Source: Oreohelix idahoensis (taxonomy: Eukaryota; Mollusca; Gastropoda; Stylommatophora; Oreohelicidae). From it: a stretch of 64,000 nucleotides of DNA. The DNA is taken from the NCBI GenBank assembly GCA_024509875.1, contig JAMPIV010021226.1, positions 157,501 through 221,500 on the forward strand, read 5' to 3'. The notes below the pieces were generated by a model. That model was not told the origin of the DNA. It ran no database searches and worked only from the letters and a program-made list of their open reading frames with translations. Both the position numbers and the translations under genes were made by a program. Below are positions 44,748 to 57,759 of this stretch, piece by piece (the first letter of the stretch is position 1; each line of letters starts with the position of its first letter).

Positions 44748-45600
44748 CTTACCTTCACATCTTGTAATGCATGTCTCCATCTACCGTTAACCATGATGTG
44801 GTCTATCTGGTTTCTGTCCCGACCATTTGGTGATTCCCATGTTAATTTGTGAATTTCGTTATGTGGGAAGAGTGTTCCTCCAATGACCAGGTTATTAATG
44901 CTACAGAAACCTATTAGTTTATCCCCATTTTCGTTTGCTGTTCCGCTGCCGCATTTCCCCATTGTTCTTTCATTATATGTATTGTGTGTACCAACTTTCG
45001 TATTGAGGTCTCCAATTACTATAACAAGATCATATCTAGGTGTGTCTTCCATTTCTTTTTGCAGTTGTTGATAGAATTCATCCTTGACCTCCTCATCGCT
45101 ATCATTCGTTGGTGCGTAGCATTGTATTATTGTAGTGTTGTTGAATCTCCCTCTCAATCTTAATCTTATCAGTCTGTTGTTGATGGGTTCCATTCCAGTA
45201 ATGTCCTTTCTATTCCTTTCTGTAGAATAATGGCTACGCCTTCATTGTGTTGTCCATCCTCTCTTCCAGAGTAAAGTACTGTTTCTCCTGTTGCTGTTTT
45301 AACTTTTCCTGCCCCTGTCCATCTGCTCTCGCTTATCCCTAGAATGTGTAACCTATAGTTTCTCATTTCTGCCGTGACCTGTCTTAGTTTACCTGTCTCG
45401 TACATTGTCCTGACATTCCGAAAACCTATTCTTGTATCCTGTTTTGCGGTCAGGACATCCGTTTTCATGTCAGTAGCTTCCTTTCGGCTTTCACCACTGA
45501 CAGTCATACGAGCCACAGACTCCGAATGTCCATCCCGCAGCAAAGTTTGTTCATTTATTATTGTTTCCGTAACTTCATTGTTTTTTTTTACACAGACAGG
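44748..45600 (-). pseudogene. LINE endonuclease (inside A)
   Basis: The minus strand gives IGFRNVRTMYETGKL, LHILGISESRWTGAG (catalytic Glu) and GVAIILQKG (45543-45169). After a shift come IQCYAPTNDSDEE, VIVIGDLNTKVG (catalytic Asp and Asn) and RDRNQIDHIMVNG (45193-44748). The last block, GSDHHLV with the catalytic His, lies beyond the solo LTR at about 43130. One shift near 45180 separates the two frames. Confidence 0.85.
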
Positions 45601-45791
45601 GGTGTCAGCCCTGTGCTAGAACCCCCAACCTGGAGGACCAGGGTACCAGCTTTTGTCTGACCCCTACCCACACAGACCATTCCAGCTTGGTTGAACCTAC
45701 CAGGAGTAAAACTCCCACTGGCATAGCTCTGGGGATTATCAGGGTACGCAAGCTGCCATACCGCTACAAGGTATAGGTACCATTGATGGCA

Positions 45792-47081
45792 GACATAATA
45801 CTTACCGACCATAATCCTATCAGGGTCAGACCTTACCCTATCCCTATTCATTTTCAGACACAAGTCAAGAAAGAATTGGAGGAAATGATACAATTAAAAA
45901 TTATTGAACCATCCACTTCAGCATACTCTTCGTCCATGGTTATTGTTCGAAAGAAAGACAATAACATACGTCTTTGCGTTGATTATCGCAAATTAAACCA
46001 AGTTACGAAATTTGATGCTGAACCTATGCCTTTGTTAGAAGATCTACTTATTAGACTTTCTAATTCTCGATTCTTTACCAAACTAGACTTGTCAAAAGGT
46101 TATTGGCAAGTTCCGTTAACTGAACGAGCCAAACCTCTCACTGCTTTCTCAACACCTAGGGGTTTATTTCAATGGAATTTCATGTCTTTCGGCCTTATGA
46201 ACGCTCCAGCTACTTTCGTACGCATGATGCGTCGAATTCTCTCATATCGTTCAGATGTCATTGCATACTTGGACGAAATTTGTCTTTTCGGTGATTCTTG
46301 GGAAGATCACTATTTGGGTTTATATGAGTTACTATCTACTCTACGCGAGCATGGTTTGACTGCAAAACCCTCTAAAGCCTATGTCGGGTTTAGTGAAATT
46401 TCTTTCCTGGGTCACCGAGTTGGTCATGGTCTCTTGAAGACAGAGGACCACAACACTTCTAAGATACTAAACCTTTCCATTCCTTAGACGAAGAAGCAAG
46501 TACGTAGTCTCTTAGGTTTAATACAATTTTAAGGGAGATTCATTCTGAATCTATCTTCGATTATGGCACCTCTTTCAACCCTATTAAAGAAAGGGTCTCC
46601 TAATATGGTGCGCTGGTCCCATGAATGCCAATCTTCATTGGATCAGATTAAAAATTTATTCTCATCTCCTCCAATCTTAATGCTACCTGTTACTGATAAG
46701 ACTTTTGTTCTTCGTAGTGACGCCTCATCCACTGGGATTGGGGCGGCACTAATGCAGGAGTATTCAGGAACTCTGCATCGTGTAACGTATATCTCTATGA
46801 AACTGAATGCGGCAGAAAGGAATTACTCGGTTCTAGACCGTGTATTGTTGGCTATGGTTTGGTCAATCCTTAAGTTACAAAGATTTCTTCTTGGTGCGCA
46901 TTTCATTGTGGAAACCGACCAAAAAGCTCTTACAGCTATTCAGAGTAAGAATTTGAAGAGATCGAGATCCACTCGATATGCCATTGCTCTTCAGCCTTTT
47001 CATTTCACGGTACGAGCTATCCGTGGTTCGGATAATGTCATGGCGGATATACTGTCTAGATGCCCACATGACTCCACTTAA
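45792..47081 (+). pseudogene. Reverse transcriptase and RNase H (element A)
   Basis: It continues the pol of A after the LINE: SSMVIVRKKDNNIRLCVDYR, TKLDLSKGYWQVPL, GLFQWNFMSFGLMNAPATF. The catalytic box reads AYLDEICLF, so the second Asp of Y-x-D-D is Glu. A stop at 46485 (after LNLSIP) and another at about 46531 break the connection domain. RNase H follows (46563-47081): FVLRSDASSTGIGAAL, YSVLDRVLLAMVW, IVETDQKALTAI and MADILSRCP. In RNase H the Glu of the usual D-K-E-L is replaced (D-R-V-L). Inactive. Confidence 0.85.
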
Positions 47082-47925
47082 CTCTTGTGTCCTAAATTTC
47101 CTGATACACGTCTAGACTTATGACAGTTCTTTACTATAACAGTATATGTTAACACATTTGTGTTCACCTTAAAGTTGTAAATTAGGTGATTTATTTCTCT
47201 GTTACCATCTTTGGTATAACGGAGGAAGGTTTAGTTATAGCAATATAAGCGACGAAAGTTCGCAAAGCTACAGTTTATAGTTTATAATGAATGTTTGATT
47301 ACTGTGTATTAGAAAATCTTACGGTTATCATATAGAATTATTTGAATTTTCTCAGCAGAATCATTACTGGTGCTGGGAGAATCTGTACATGTTGCCATCT
47401 ATGATGTATTACGATGTCCATACTTACCAGTCGGACGTCACTGTAGATGCGCCCGCTTAGAATTTGATCTGCTACATCATTTATCTGCTATATTATTAAT
47501 ATTGTATAACATTATATTAAATCATATATTGCATGTTAGAATAATGTACCTTTATTGGTTAAAGTGATTGTATCACTGTTTTTAATGATTTGTCCATTGC
47601 TAAACTTGGAAATAAGGTATTTGATGTAATATAATATGATATGTATGTAATTTTTGGTTTGCATTGTAACTTTGTCAGCACTGTAACGTACGTTGGTGGC
47701 ACCTCCCAGGATACGTGTATACTTAGAGAAATGCTTTCTCTAATGTGCTGAGATATATTCTCACCTGAAGTTCTATGCGTCGAGTTAGCCTCATATTAGG
47801 CGTTATATTTATTTGTGATACTTCTCATCTGCGCATCATTCGTGCGTTATGAGCTTGTTGTATTATGCTCTTGGATGTACTTCCAAAAAAAAAGTTTCAT
47901 TTTTTTCCCGGGGGGTGTGGTAAAT
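47082..47925 (+). other. 3' untranslated region and polypurine tract (element A)
   Basis: No gene. Just before the 3' LTR, CCGGGGGGTGTGGTAAAT (47908-47925) is a G-rich tract suited to priming plus-strand DNA. An A run precedes it at 47885-47893. Confidence 0.6.
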
Positions 47926-49463
<1,538 letters not shown>

Positions 49464-49468
49464 ACCTC

Positions 49469-50252
49469 CATAGATGCATCGAATTTTCAAGAACTGATAT
49501 GCATCTACTGTCCTGGTCATGCCGGGGTACGTGGCAATGAAAGAGCTGACAGACTAGCTTCAAGAGCACCCATAAAAGGTGCATTGGCCATGGATAAGGA
49601 AGAAATACTGAGGACGATTCATGTTCGTCTATTAGAAAATGACACTGCAATCGATGAATCAACAAGGCTAAGACTGCTGGAATTCGGCATCAAACGTAAG
49701 ACCAGCAGGGATGGACGTAAGAAGAGACGCATCCGCTATGTATAAAACCAGTGCGCAACAGGAACAATTAGCATTCATACCCTTCGACATCTCCAGCTGG
49801 AGACTGAGCACCTATGACATCTCTCAGTTTAATTCCACATCTGTGGCCATCCACTTCAATGGCCCTGACCACCACGGTGCCACTGACATCCAGGTGACAG
49901 CCATCAGATACTGTTCCTCGGACGCCAACAGTCGGTTTCGCCAGGAACAACGCCTCATCCATCTTATGGGTTGCCTCAAACCACACGGTTTGAATACCCA
50001 ACATTCTTTTGTCTGAGACGCCTTTCTCTATCGAGTCCCAGTTGTATTATGACTTTCTACTTTGATGCGAGACGAAGGCCTTGTGGCCGCAACGTAGGTT
50101 TTTCTTGTCCTTCTCCTTGTAAGACGTATTACTATTTGTGTGGGTGTGTGTGTTTTTTTTTTTTTTTTTTTTTAACTGGGTTTACCCGGAGTGCAATGAC
50201 GTCGATTCTGATTAACAATATCAATAAAAGAAAAAAATCATCATCATCATCA
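49469..50252 (+). pseudogene. LINE RNase H end, C-terminal tail and 3' UTR
   Basis: The RNase H half cut at 25658 resumes with EWKTSIDASNFQELI and YCPGHAGVRGNERADRLA, the final RNase H helix with its catalytic Asp. After a stop at about 49742, a shifted frame (49711-50016) continues with ISSWRLSTYDISQF and QEQRLIHLMGCLKPHGLN, apparently the C-terminal tail of the same LINE protein. The 3' part has a T run at about 50152-50173, AATAAAAG at 50223, and an (ATC)n tail at about 50238-50252. Confidence 0.7.
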
Positions 50253-50445
50253 ATCATTTTCTCGGATAGTGGAGATACCATTGCAGCTGGTCTCTTACAT
50301 GAAGCCTGCACAAAGTATTCACATGCTTTTGCCGTGGTGGTTTCTGTGGCAATTTGTTGTACATGATGAAGTTGCCAGCCTCTCAAGCACAACCTCATGT
50401 TAGTCGCCTGTTACGACACGCCTGATGATTCAGTAGTCAAGTTCT
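50253..50445 (+). repeat. Dispersed repeat R1, copy 3
   Basis: It matches R1 at CACAAAGTATTCACATGCTT, TTTCTGTGGCAATTTG, GAAGTTGCCAGCCTC and CAACCTCATGTTAGTCG, ending at ACGACACGCCTGATGA. The 5' end of R1 is blurred by the LINE tail. Confidence 0.65.
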
Positions 50446-51271
50446 GTTTTTTATCACTTCACTAACCAATCAGAGCTGTAAGAGGCTGAGGATAAAATAA
50501 TATAGATATATACAGCATGTTTCAAAATGATGTTTACATATTTTGAATGCGTGTAACTTACTCATATTGACGTGTGAGCGTTGATATGTTCACGCTTAGT
50601 GACTAATGTAGGGCACCCTTTGTTATTTGACCGTCACGCCATGAAGACGCGTTTTTTAATCCTTCCAGAGTTAGGCTACATATTGCCGAAATATATTTGA
50701 TTTATGGACGCTCGGTCAGTCCATATTTGTTATGGATAAAGGAAATGTATGGTTAGTATATAACCATTGGATGGAAAGATCTTCGATCAGTTTATGATAT
50801 ATATATTCGTCAAACACAGGCGTTTCATTACCGTCTGACTGGGTTACAGCAGAGGGTGTACATCGTCTTAATGTTCTGATGACAACTAATTGACTGGAAT
50901 ACTTACGATATCATATATTCCAATTTTGAATGAGATGCAGATGTATTTTCTTATGATACTGAATATCCGTATGATGTATTCACAAGTATTGTATGAATAA
51001 ATGGATGTATATTGGACTCAAATCGAAAGACTTACCCCGCTCATCCATCAGTTTGAAGGTGGGCTCTTTATGCCATTTTTATTGATTGTTTTCGCGTTAT
51101 ACCTAATATGATCTTCTACGAAGACAACCACTATAACTTGTTTACCAAGAGAAGGTTCGCAAGGAACCAAACTGATTGTCAACGATTAAGATACAGGCAA
51201 GACATTATATTAATTGACTCTTTAATAACTGTCTGAACCCGAACCCACGTATCAACTAAGATACCTGTATC
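50446..51271. other. No gene recognised
   Basis: AT-rich sequence. One isolated unit of the 26-bp minisatellite lies at about 50538-50566. Nothing else is identifiable. Confidence 0.5.
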
Positions 51272-52300
51272 ACTTACTCATATTTTGAATGCGTGTAACT
51301 TACTCATATTTTGAATGGGTGTAACTTACTCATATCTTGAATGCGTGTAACTTACTCATATTTTGAATGCGCGTAACGTACTCATATTTTGAATGCGTGT
51401 AACTTACTCATATTTTGAATGCGCGTAACTTACTCATATTTTGAATGCGTGTAACTTACTCAAGAGACATGGTCCGCAACCAGACGATCCGTCAAGGCCT
51501 AAAATCCCATCCGCTGCAGACCCAAATAGAACAGTCCCAACTAAGATGGTTTGGCCATGTCTGCAGAATGGGAGAAGATCGGCTACCACGACAAGCATGG
51601 GAAACAAAGAGCCAGGGATCCAGACCTCCAGGACGACCCAGAGTCCGCTGGGAGGACAACATTAGACAATCTTTGAAGGACCGAGGACTAGAATGGAACC
51701 AGGCCAGGAAGAAGACAGCTGATAGAATGGTCTGGCGCTCTCTCTTCCAAACCTCTACACCTCACGGTAGAAGGGGAACGACTAAGTAAGTAAGTAAGTA
51801 ACTTACTCATATTTTGAATCAGTGTAACTTTCTCGTATTTTGAATGCGTGTAACTTACTCATATTTTGAATGCGCGTAACGTACTCATATTTTGAATGCG
51901 TGTAACTTACTCATATTTTGAATGCGTGTAACTTACTCATATTTTAAATGCGTGTAACTTATTCATATTTTGAATGCGTGTAACTTACTCATATTTTGAA
52001 TGCATGTAACTTACTCATATTTTGAATGCGTGTAACTTAATCATATTTTGAATGCGTGTAACTTACTCATATTTTGAATTCGTGTAACTTACTCATATTT
52101 TGAATGCGTGTAACTTACTCATATTTTGAATGCGTGTAACTTACTCATATTTTGAATGCATGTAACTTACTCATATTTTGAATGCGCGTAACATACTCAT
52201 ATTTTGAATGCGTGTAACTTACTCATATTTTGAATGCGCGTAACTTACTCATATTTTGAATGCGTGTAACTTACTCATATTTTGAATTCGTGTAACGCCT
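51272..52300. repeat. 26-bp minisatellite, split by a LINE fragment
   Basis: The unit is CTTACTCATATTTTGAATGC followed by GTGTAA. About seven copies lie at 51272-51461 and about nineteen at 51798-52300. Common variants are GCGCGTAAC and GCATGTAAC. The arrays were one before the insertion at 51462. Confidence 0.92.
51462..51797 (+). mobile_element. 5'-truncated LINE fragment, TAAG tail
   Basis: It encodes only the RT C-terminus: SQLRWFGHVCRMGEDRLPRQ, then GRPRVRWEDNIRQ. It ends in (TAAG)n. The flanking GTAACTTACTC (51451-51461 and 51798-51808) fits a target duplication, although it is also minisatellite sequence. It is the same family as 52636-53372 and 53573-56330. Confidence 0.85.
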
Positions 52301-52424
52301 CTATTTTATAGGTACACGGGGTTGAGAGGGGATGGCATCCGCCTCTATATATTTGAATTTATTTTTCAATACCAGATGTCCTAATTATGTTATTCTCCCC
52401 CTTCCTTCCCCCCCCCCCCCCTCC

Positions 52425-53545
52425 CGGGTCTCCTGGTTAGTGAGATCGAATGCCTAGCCTTCTCGGATAAGGGCGAAAAAATAGGAGGTTCCATGTCCAA
52501 GTTGCGCGCGATAAAAATCCCACTGCAGATGGACGTCGTAAAGAGTAGGCCTATTAGGCAGCTGCCCTGGCAAAATTTAAAAATTAGAAACCTACCCACC
52601 ACAACAATATACATAGAATGTGTGATTCCTATATAGATCTGCAGGTCTGGAAGGAAGAGCTGGAGAAGAGAGGGATGGTCATAAGTAGCTTTAAAACAAA
52701 ATCCATGGTGATATCACGAGAAGAAAGGGGACATCAGATTAAGCTGGGAGAGTAGGTCCTGGAGCGGGTCGACCACTTTAGATATCTCGGAGCTGTTGTA
52801 GACCGAGGGGGAGGCATCAAAGAAGAGTTGGCTACTCGAAAAGCAGCAGCTGGGAGACTTTTTCAGGCCATAAATCGAGGATTCCTCAGCAAGAGAGAGG
52901 TTGTAAGAAAACGAGGATGGCTGTGTGCCGCTCCACCTGTGTCTCGGTCTTGACGTGTGGATGCGAGTCGTGGGCAGTGACTTCAGCCCATGAAGGCCAG
53001 ATCCGGGCCTCAGAGGTGAGGTATCTGAGGAGGGTGGTTGGGGGACGGGAGGAGACGTGGTCCGCGGCCAGATGGTACGTCAAGGCCTAAAATCCCACCC
53101 CCTGCAGACCAAGATAGAACAGTCCCAACTAAGATGGTTTGGCCATGTCTGCAGAATGGGAGAAGATCGGCTACCACGACAAGCATGGGAAACAAAGAGC
53201 CAGGGATCCAAACCCCCAGGACGACCCGGGGTCAGCTGGGGGGACAACGTTAGACAATCTTTGAAGGACCGAGGACTAGAATGGAACCAGGCCAGGAGGA
53301 AGACAGCCGGTGGGATAGTCTGGCGCTCTCTCTTCCAAACGGTAGAAGGGGAACGACTAAGTAAGTAATTAAGTGATTCCTATATACACACATTGGGATT
53401 CTCGCCGGTGCTACGGAGTTCGAGCATTGTGTTGAGATCCTCCGTGTGTGATCTAAGGGAGGAGATCAGAGCAGAGTTGTCCGTGTGTAATGAAGATAGT
53501 TCTTAAAACTAAACCAAACCACGAATGAAGCAGATTAATGTTAAA
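52425..53545 (+). repeat. Dispersed repeat R2, copy 1 (interrupted)
   Basis: The left part, 52425-52635, has GAATGCCTAGCCTTCTCGGA and AGAAACCTACCCACCACAA. The right part, 53373-53545, has CACATTGGGATTCTCGCCGG and GTTGAGATCCTCC. An inverted copy lies at 59435-59790, where the two halves are contiguous. A LINE fragment sits between them here. The C tract at 52410-52421 precedes it. Confidence 0.7.
52636..53372 (+). mobile_element. 5'-truncated LINE fragment in R2, TAAG tail
   Basis: The 14-bp duplication GTGATTCCTATATA is at 52622-52635 and 53373-53386. The fragment encodes RT from VWKEELEKRGMVISS through FRYLGAVVDRGGG-like and LTCGCESW-like blocks to SQLRWFGHVCRMGEDRLPRQ, with stops and shifts. 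It ends in GTAAGTAATTAAG. It is close in sequence to the inverted copy at 53573. Confidence 0.85.
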
Positions 53546-53572
53546 TAACAAATGAGTATGCCTTTTGATTAT

Positions 53573-56330
53573 CTTACTTACTTACTTAGTCGTTTCCCTT
53601 CTACCGTGAGATGTAGAGGTTTGGAAGAGAGAGCGCTATACTATTCTATCGGTTGTCTTCCTCCTGGCCTGGTTCCATTCTAGTCCTCGGTCCTTCAAAG
53701 ATTTCTAATGTTGTCCTCGCAGCGGACTCTGGGTCGTCCTGGAGGTCTGAATCCCTGTCGCCTAGCTTCCCATGCTTGTCGTGGTAGCCAATCTTCTCCC
53801 ATTCTGCAGATATGGTCAAACCATCTTAGTTGGGACTGTTCTACTTGGGTATGCAGGGGTGGGATTTTAGGCCTTAACGTATCGTCTTGTTCCGACTATG
53901 TCTCTTCTTGTTACTTCAACCACCTTCCTCAGATACCTCATTTCTGAAGTTTGGATCTGGCTTTTGTGGGTTGTAGTCATTGCCCATGACTCGCATCCAT
54001 ATGTCAAAACTGGGACATAGTTGGAGCGGTATACAGCCATCTTCGTGTTCTTACCAACCTCTCTCTTGTGGAGGAATCCTCGATTTATGGCTTGAAAAAG
54101 TCTCCCAGCTGCTGCTTTTCGAGTGGCCAACTCTTCTTTGATGCCTCCCTTCCGGTCTATAACAGCTCCGAGGTATTTACAGTTGTCGACCTGCTCCAGG
54201 ACCCCTTTCTCCCAACTTAATCTAATGCCATCTTTCTTATTGTGATATCACCATGGTTTTTGTTTTCGAGCTGCTTATGATCATCCCTCTCTTCTCCAGC
54301 TCTTCTTTCCAGACTTGCAGGTTGGATTGAAGATGTGTCTCTGATTTAGCAATCAGGGCAACATCATCAGCAAATGCCAGCACTGAAATACAGACCTGTC
54401 TCATCTTCCAGTACCCCACTTAATACTTTCTTGTTCTTTCCTTACATGCCTTGATGACATCGTCCATGAGGAGTATTATGAAAAGATAAGGTGACAGGAT
54501 ATCGCTTTGTCTTACTCCAGTGGTGGTCCTGAACTCTTCTGACTTATGGTTTGCTGTCCTCGCTTAATTTCTGCAAGACTTGTAGAAGCTCAGTATAGCA
54601 TGAATCAGAGGTGCTGGAATGATCTTCCTTGCCAAATAGTCCCAATGTTTGCTCCAGACAGTCATCCACTGTCCTTTGAAGCAGCTCGAAGAATTCCTCC
54701 TTGACTTCTGCTCTCTCATCCTCATTTGGCCCATACACAATGGCATGGTTGACTATGGTTTCTCCTTCTTTTAGCTTTAGCACCATAATGCGCTCCGAGA
54801 CAAAGTTCCATCCCTTGATACTATCCTTTTGGTTTTTTGCCACAATGCAACTGTTAAGTTATTTTCGCGGGGGAGTTAAATGTTTGAGATCCTCACACGT
54901 GAGTCTAGTATAGACGCAAATTTGAGTGCATCTAAGTTAATTGTATGTTTGATTATTTGCGTATCACCGTGCACCATGCTTAAACGGGTATGACGCGGTT
55001 TGTCTCGGCGATTTGTTGCTATCCAGCAAATATACTGGAGGCAGATCACGATATTTTCCATCTTGTATATACGTGAATATTTTGCGTGCGTGTCCTAAGT
55101 CTATGGAAGACACGCGGATGAAAATATTATAATCATCTGAAAGATGAAGAAGTCATTCTTGAAGAGCTTTACCTAGAATCGTTTCATTATAAATATTTAG
55201 CAGAAACGGCTCGCTTTAAGTATCCAGCAAATGTACTGGATGCAGATCCCGGTATTTTCCGTCTTGTATAGACGTGAATTTTTTGCGTGCTTGTCCTAAG
55301 TCTAGGGAAGATACGCGGATGAAAATATTAAAATCATCTGAAAGATGAAGAAGTCATTCTTAAAGAGCTTTACCAAGAATCGTTTCATTATAAATATTTA
55401 GACAGAAACGGCTCGCTTTAAATATCTCGCCTCCGATACTTGATCTCCTGTAGTGTTACGGCAGAGCTTCAGCTTGGCCAGATGTGTCAAGCTCCTAGTG
55501 TGTCCCTCTAACGTCAGGAGCGGATTGACGTTTAAATTAATATATATGTCTACGTAAAGAAGATAAACATGGTCAGTTCGACAGAACCATGTATTCTACC
55601 AAGCCGTTAACCTTGACGTCGTAACGGCCAGTGCTATCAATCAACGGCCATACTGATGATTATTAATGATGTACTTTGTCTGCCATGAAATAATAATGAT
55701 CGTCTACGTTTCGTCTTCAATAAACTGTATCGTCACCATGTACACCACGAGTCCAGCGTCTACTTTCTCTTCGGCGTAGTCACACAGTCTTGACTCATCC
55801 TACATCGTTACCGGGCCCTTATTGTCATTAATTAGGTCATCATCGTAAGCCAAAGAAACGGCCCACATTATTCGCGTAATCAGAAGTACGTCGGCCACAT
55901 TAGTAGGCCCGACAAATCAGACAACAGTAATGCCAATCTAAAAACAACAAGAAAACCCTGGTAACAGCAGCCCACGCCCCCTTTAGCTCTTTCAGATGTG
56001 GGTTCACCATTGTAGAGCAGCGTGTCGCCATCGAAATCCATGACTCCTTGTCCCTGTTTCTTCGTTTCCGTTATAGCCAGAATTTCTAGTTTTGCTTTCC
56101 CCATCTCTTCCACCAGCTCCTCTTCTTTCCCATTTATACTTCTTGTGTTACATGTTCCATAAGTCGTAGTCCGTTCCTGTTCGTCGCCTTTAGAATCAGC
56201 CCCGTTTTCTCTCTTGTATTTCGCGTAATCATGATTTAAAGCAAACATGTCCTTTAGATTATCACTTTGAAGTATTCCACGGAAGACTGTCATCATCTGA
56301 ACACACGCACATTGAAAAACCTGAGTCATC
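53573..56330 (-). mobile_element. LINE copy, inverted, split by a solo LTR
   Basis: Minus strand, TAAG tail at 53573-53590. The RT part (54420-53600) has VLAFADDVALIAKSE, YVPVLTYGCESWAM and KAAAGRLFQAINRGF. Endonuclease middle at 54843-54544 (IKGWNFVSERIMVLKLKEGE). Endonuclease start at 56230-55967 (RSINGKEEELVEEM, LEILAITETKKQG, ERAKGGVGC). Between endonuclease and RT a large part is missing (internal deletion near 54550). The solo LTR at 54852-55966 separates GVGC from the following residues. Confidence 0.75.
54852..55966. repeat. Solo LTR inside the inverted LINE
   Basis: 1115 bp, TGTTAAGTTATTTTCG to CCTGGTAACA, flanks GCAAC (54847-54851) and GCAGC (55967-55971), one mismatch. A block of about 185 bp is duplicated in tandem inside (GATGAAGAAGTCATTCTT at about 55145 and 55347; ATCCAGCAAAT at about 55021 and 55219). 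The TGTT...AACA ends are like those of elements A and B. Confidence 0.75.
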
Positions 56331-56544
56331 ACATTAAAATTGTATGTTTCACTATTCAGTTAGTAAAAAAACAAGTATGTTCCTCATCACTGTGAACAAT
56401 GCAGTGTTGCTAGTGGTAGCAATTTTGAACATTTGTCATTGTAAATGTAAATATGACATAATTCTGTCTAAAATGATAATTGAGTTATTAGCATTCGAAG
56501 TGTGTATACCCTTTTTGTTTTTGTTCTGTTAACACTCTGTAGGT

Positions 56545-56778
56545 CAGTGCTTTTCAGCCTCTATTGTGCATAGACCCCTTTGACTGTCCAGCGAAGGCTA
56601 CGGAACACTTCTTAAATAGTGTACATAAGAGCATAATTAGAAATTGTGCATTTTAATTTTAGGTTATGTACATGGACACCTTAGAATCCATTCACGAACC
56701 CCTGTTATGTACATGGACACCTTAGAATCCATTCACGAACCCCTAAGGCGTCCATAAACCACAGGTTAAGAAGTCCTG
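56545..56778. mobile_element. hAT-type MITE
   Basis: The left end CAGTGCTTTTCAGCCTC and the inverted right end CAGCAGGACTTCTTAACCT form loose inverted repeats of the hAT kind. The 8-bp flanks CTGTAGGT and CTGAGGGA match at six positions. A segment with TACATGGACACCTTAGAATC is repeated in tandem (about 56664 and 56705). No coding. Confidence 0.6.
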
Positions 56779-56786
56779 CTGAGGGA

Positions 56787-57470
56787 TGCAAAGGAATTTC
56801 ACCTTGCTCACGTGTGAATTTCAGGGTTCAAGACCCTAAAGCGCCTCTACGCAATGCATCCCGGAAACAGGCAAACCCCGAATTCTCGATTTGTGTAATA
56901 CCGCTCAGGGATCGATTAACTACCCCAGAGTGGCTGACCACCAAGGATTCCGACTGTGGTGCAATATGCTGAGAACCATGTATTGCACACTAAGCTCGGG
57001 GGAATCACTGGGGCTCCAGACTTAACTCCGGCTTTTACCAGGTTTACTGCGTGCATGGGGATCCCACAATGGATATTTGACAGGTGATGGGAACTGGGAA
57101 GCGACTCTGTGCAGAATGTGACGACTCCGTGAGAGAGCTCAGAACCAGAGCAGTATTTTATCCCTGCATATTTGGAGAGCCCCCAAGGATGGTGACGAAT
57201 GCACAGTATGCTGCTCCTAGCTACTTTTCCCTGCTAGCTTACAACCAGATGGAAGGATTCTTTAAATACATGCTGAGCCAGTATAGAATACCCGGGAAAT
57301 AAGCTGGAGCCATTGACTCCAACAAATTTTGGAAGGCACGAAAAGCCATAGGGAAAACCCTAGATCTACGCTGTAAATAATGGCATGGAAATAAACTTGA
57401 ACTTAGCTGCAAAAGTGTGACGACAAACTCAGCAGCCCAGTTCATCATCATCATCATTAACAACAACAAC
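56787..57470 (+). repeat. Probable retroposon with (ATC)n end
   Basis: It starts near a B-box-like GGTTCAAGACC (56826) and ends in (ATC)n at about 57444-57459, which suggests a tRNA-headed or LINE-derived retroposon. No duplication was found, and the short frame at 57084-57302 has no motif. Confidence 0.35.
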
Positions 57471-57759
57471 AAGCCCTGCTGTAGACAGAAGCATTAAATG
57501 TTGACTGTCAGACTTATGATGATGCTGGAACTAACATTACGTTGAGATGAATTATGCTGTTTGTGATCATTTTGTTAGAACCAATAAGGGAACGGAAGTG
57601 CTCACTGTGAAGTTTCTAGTATTGCAGCTGAGCTTCACTTCGACAACTTTGACAACGATTACTGAGACATGACAACAGTTACTGATATATTTATTGTATG
57701 TCTCACTGTGTTAGTGGCTGTACAGATAAGAAGTAGTTCGGTCTACTTGATAATAATGA

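Larger units (their letters stand above)
40877..45791 (-). mobile_element. APE-type LINE between integrase and RT of element A
   Basis: The 12-bp duplication GACATAATACTT is at 40865-40876 and 45792-45803, and the frame of element A continues after it. The minus-strand LINE encodes endonuclease, linker and RT and is itself split by a solo LTR (43161-44747). Without that it is about 3.33 kb. The 3' end (40877 side) is a short GAAGAAGAAAG-like tail. Its proteins belong to a family widespread in invertebrates; the exact clade is not certain. Confidence 0.9.

Noticed and set aside
51272..52300. CRISPR-like regular repeats (also the 40-bp and 61-bp arrays)
   Set aside because: Units are head-to-tail without unique spacers, and the sequence is animal nuclear DNA.
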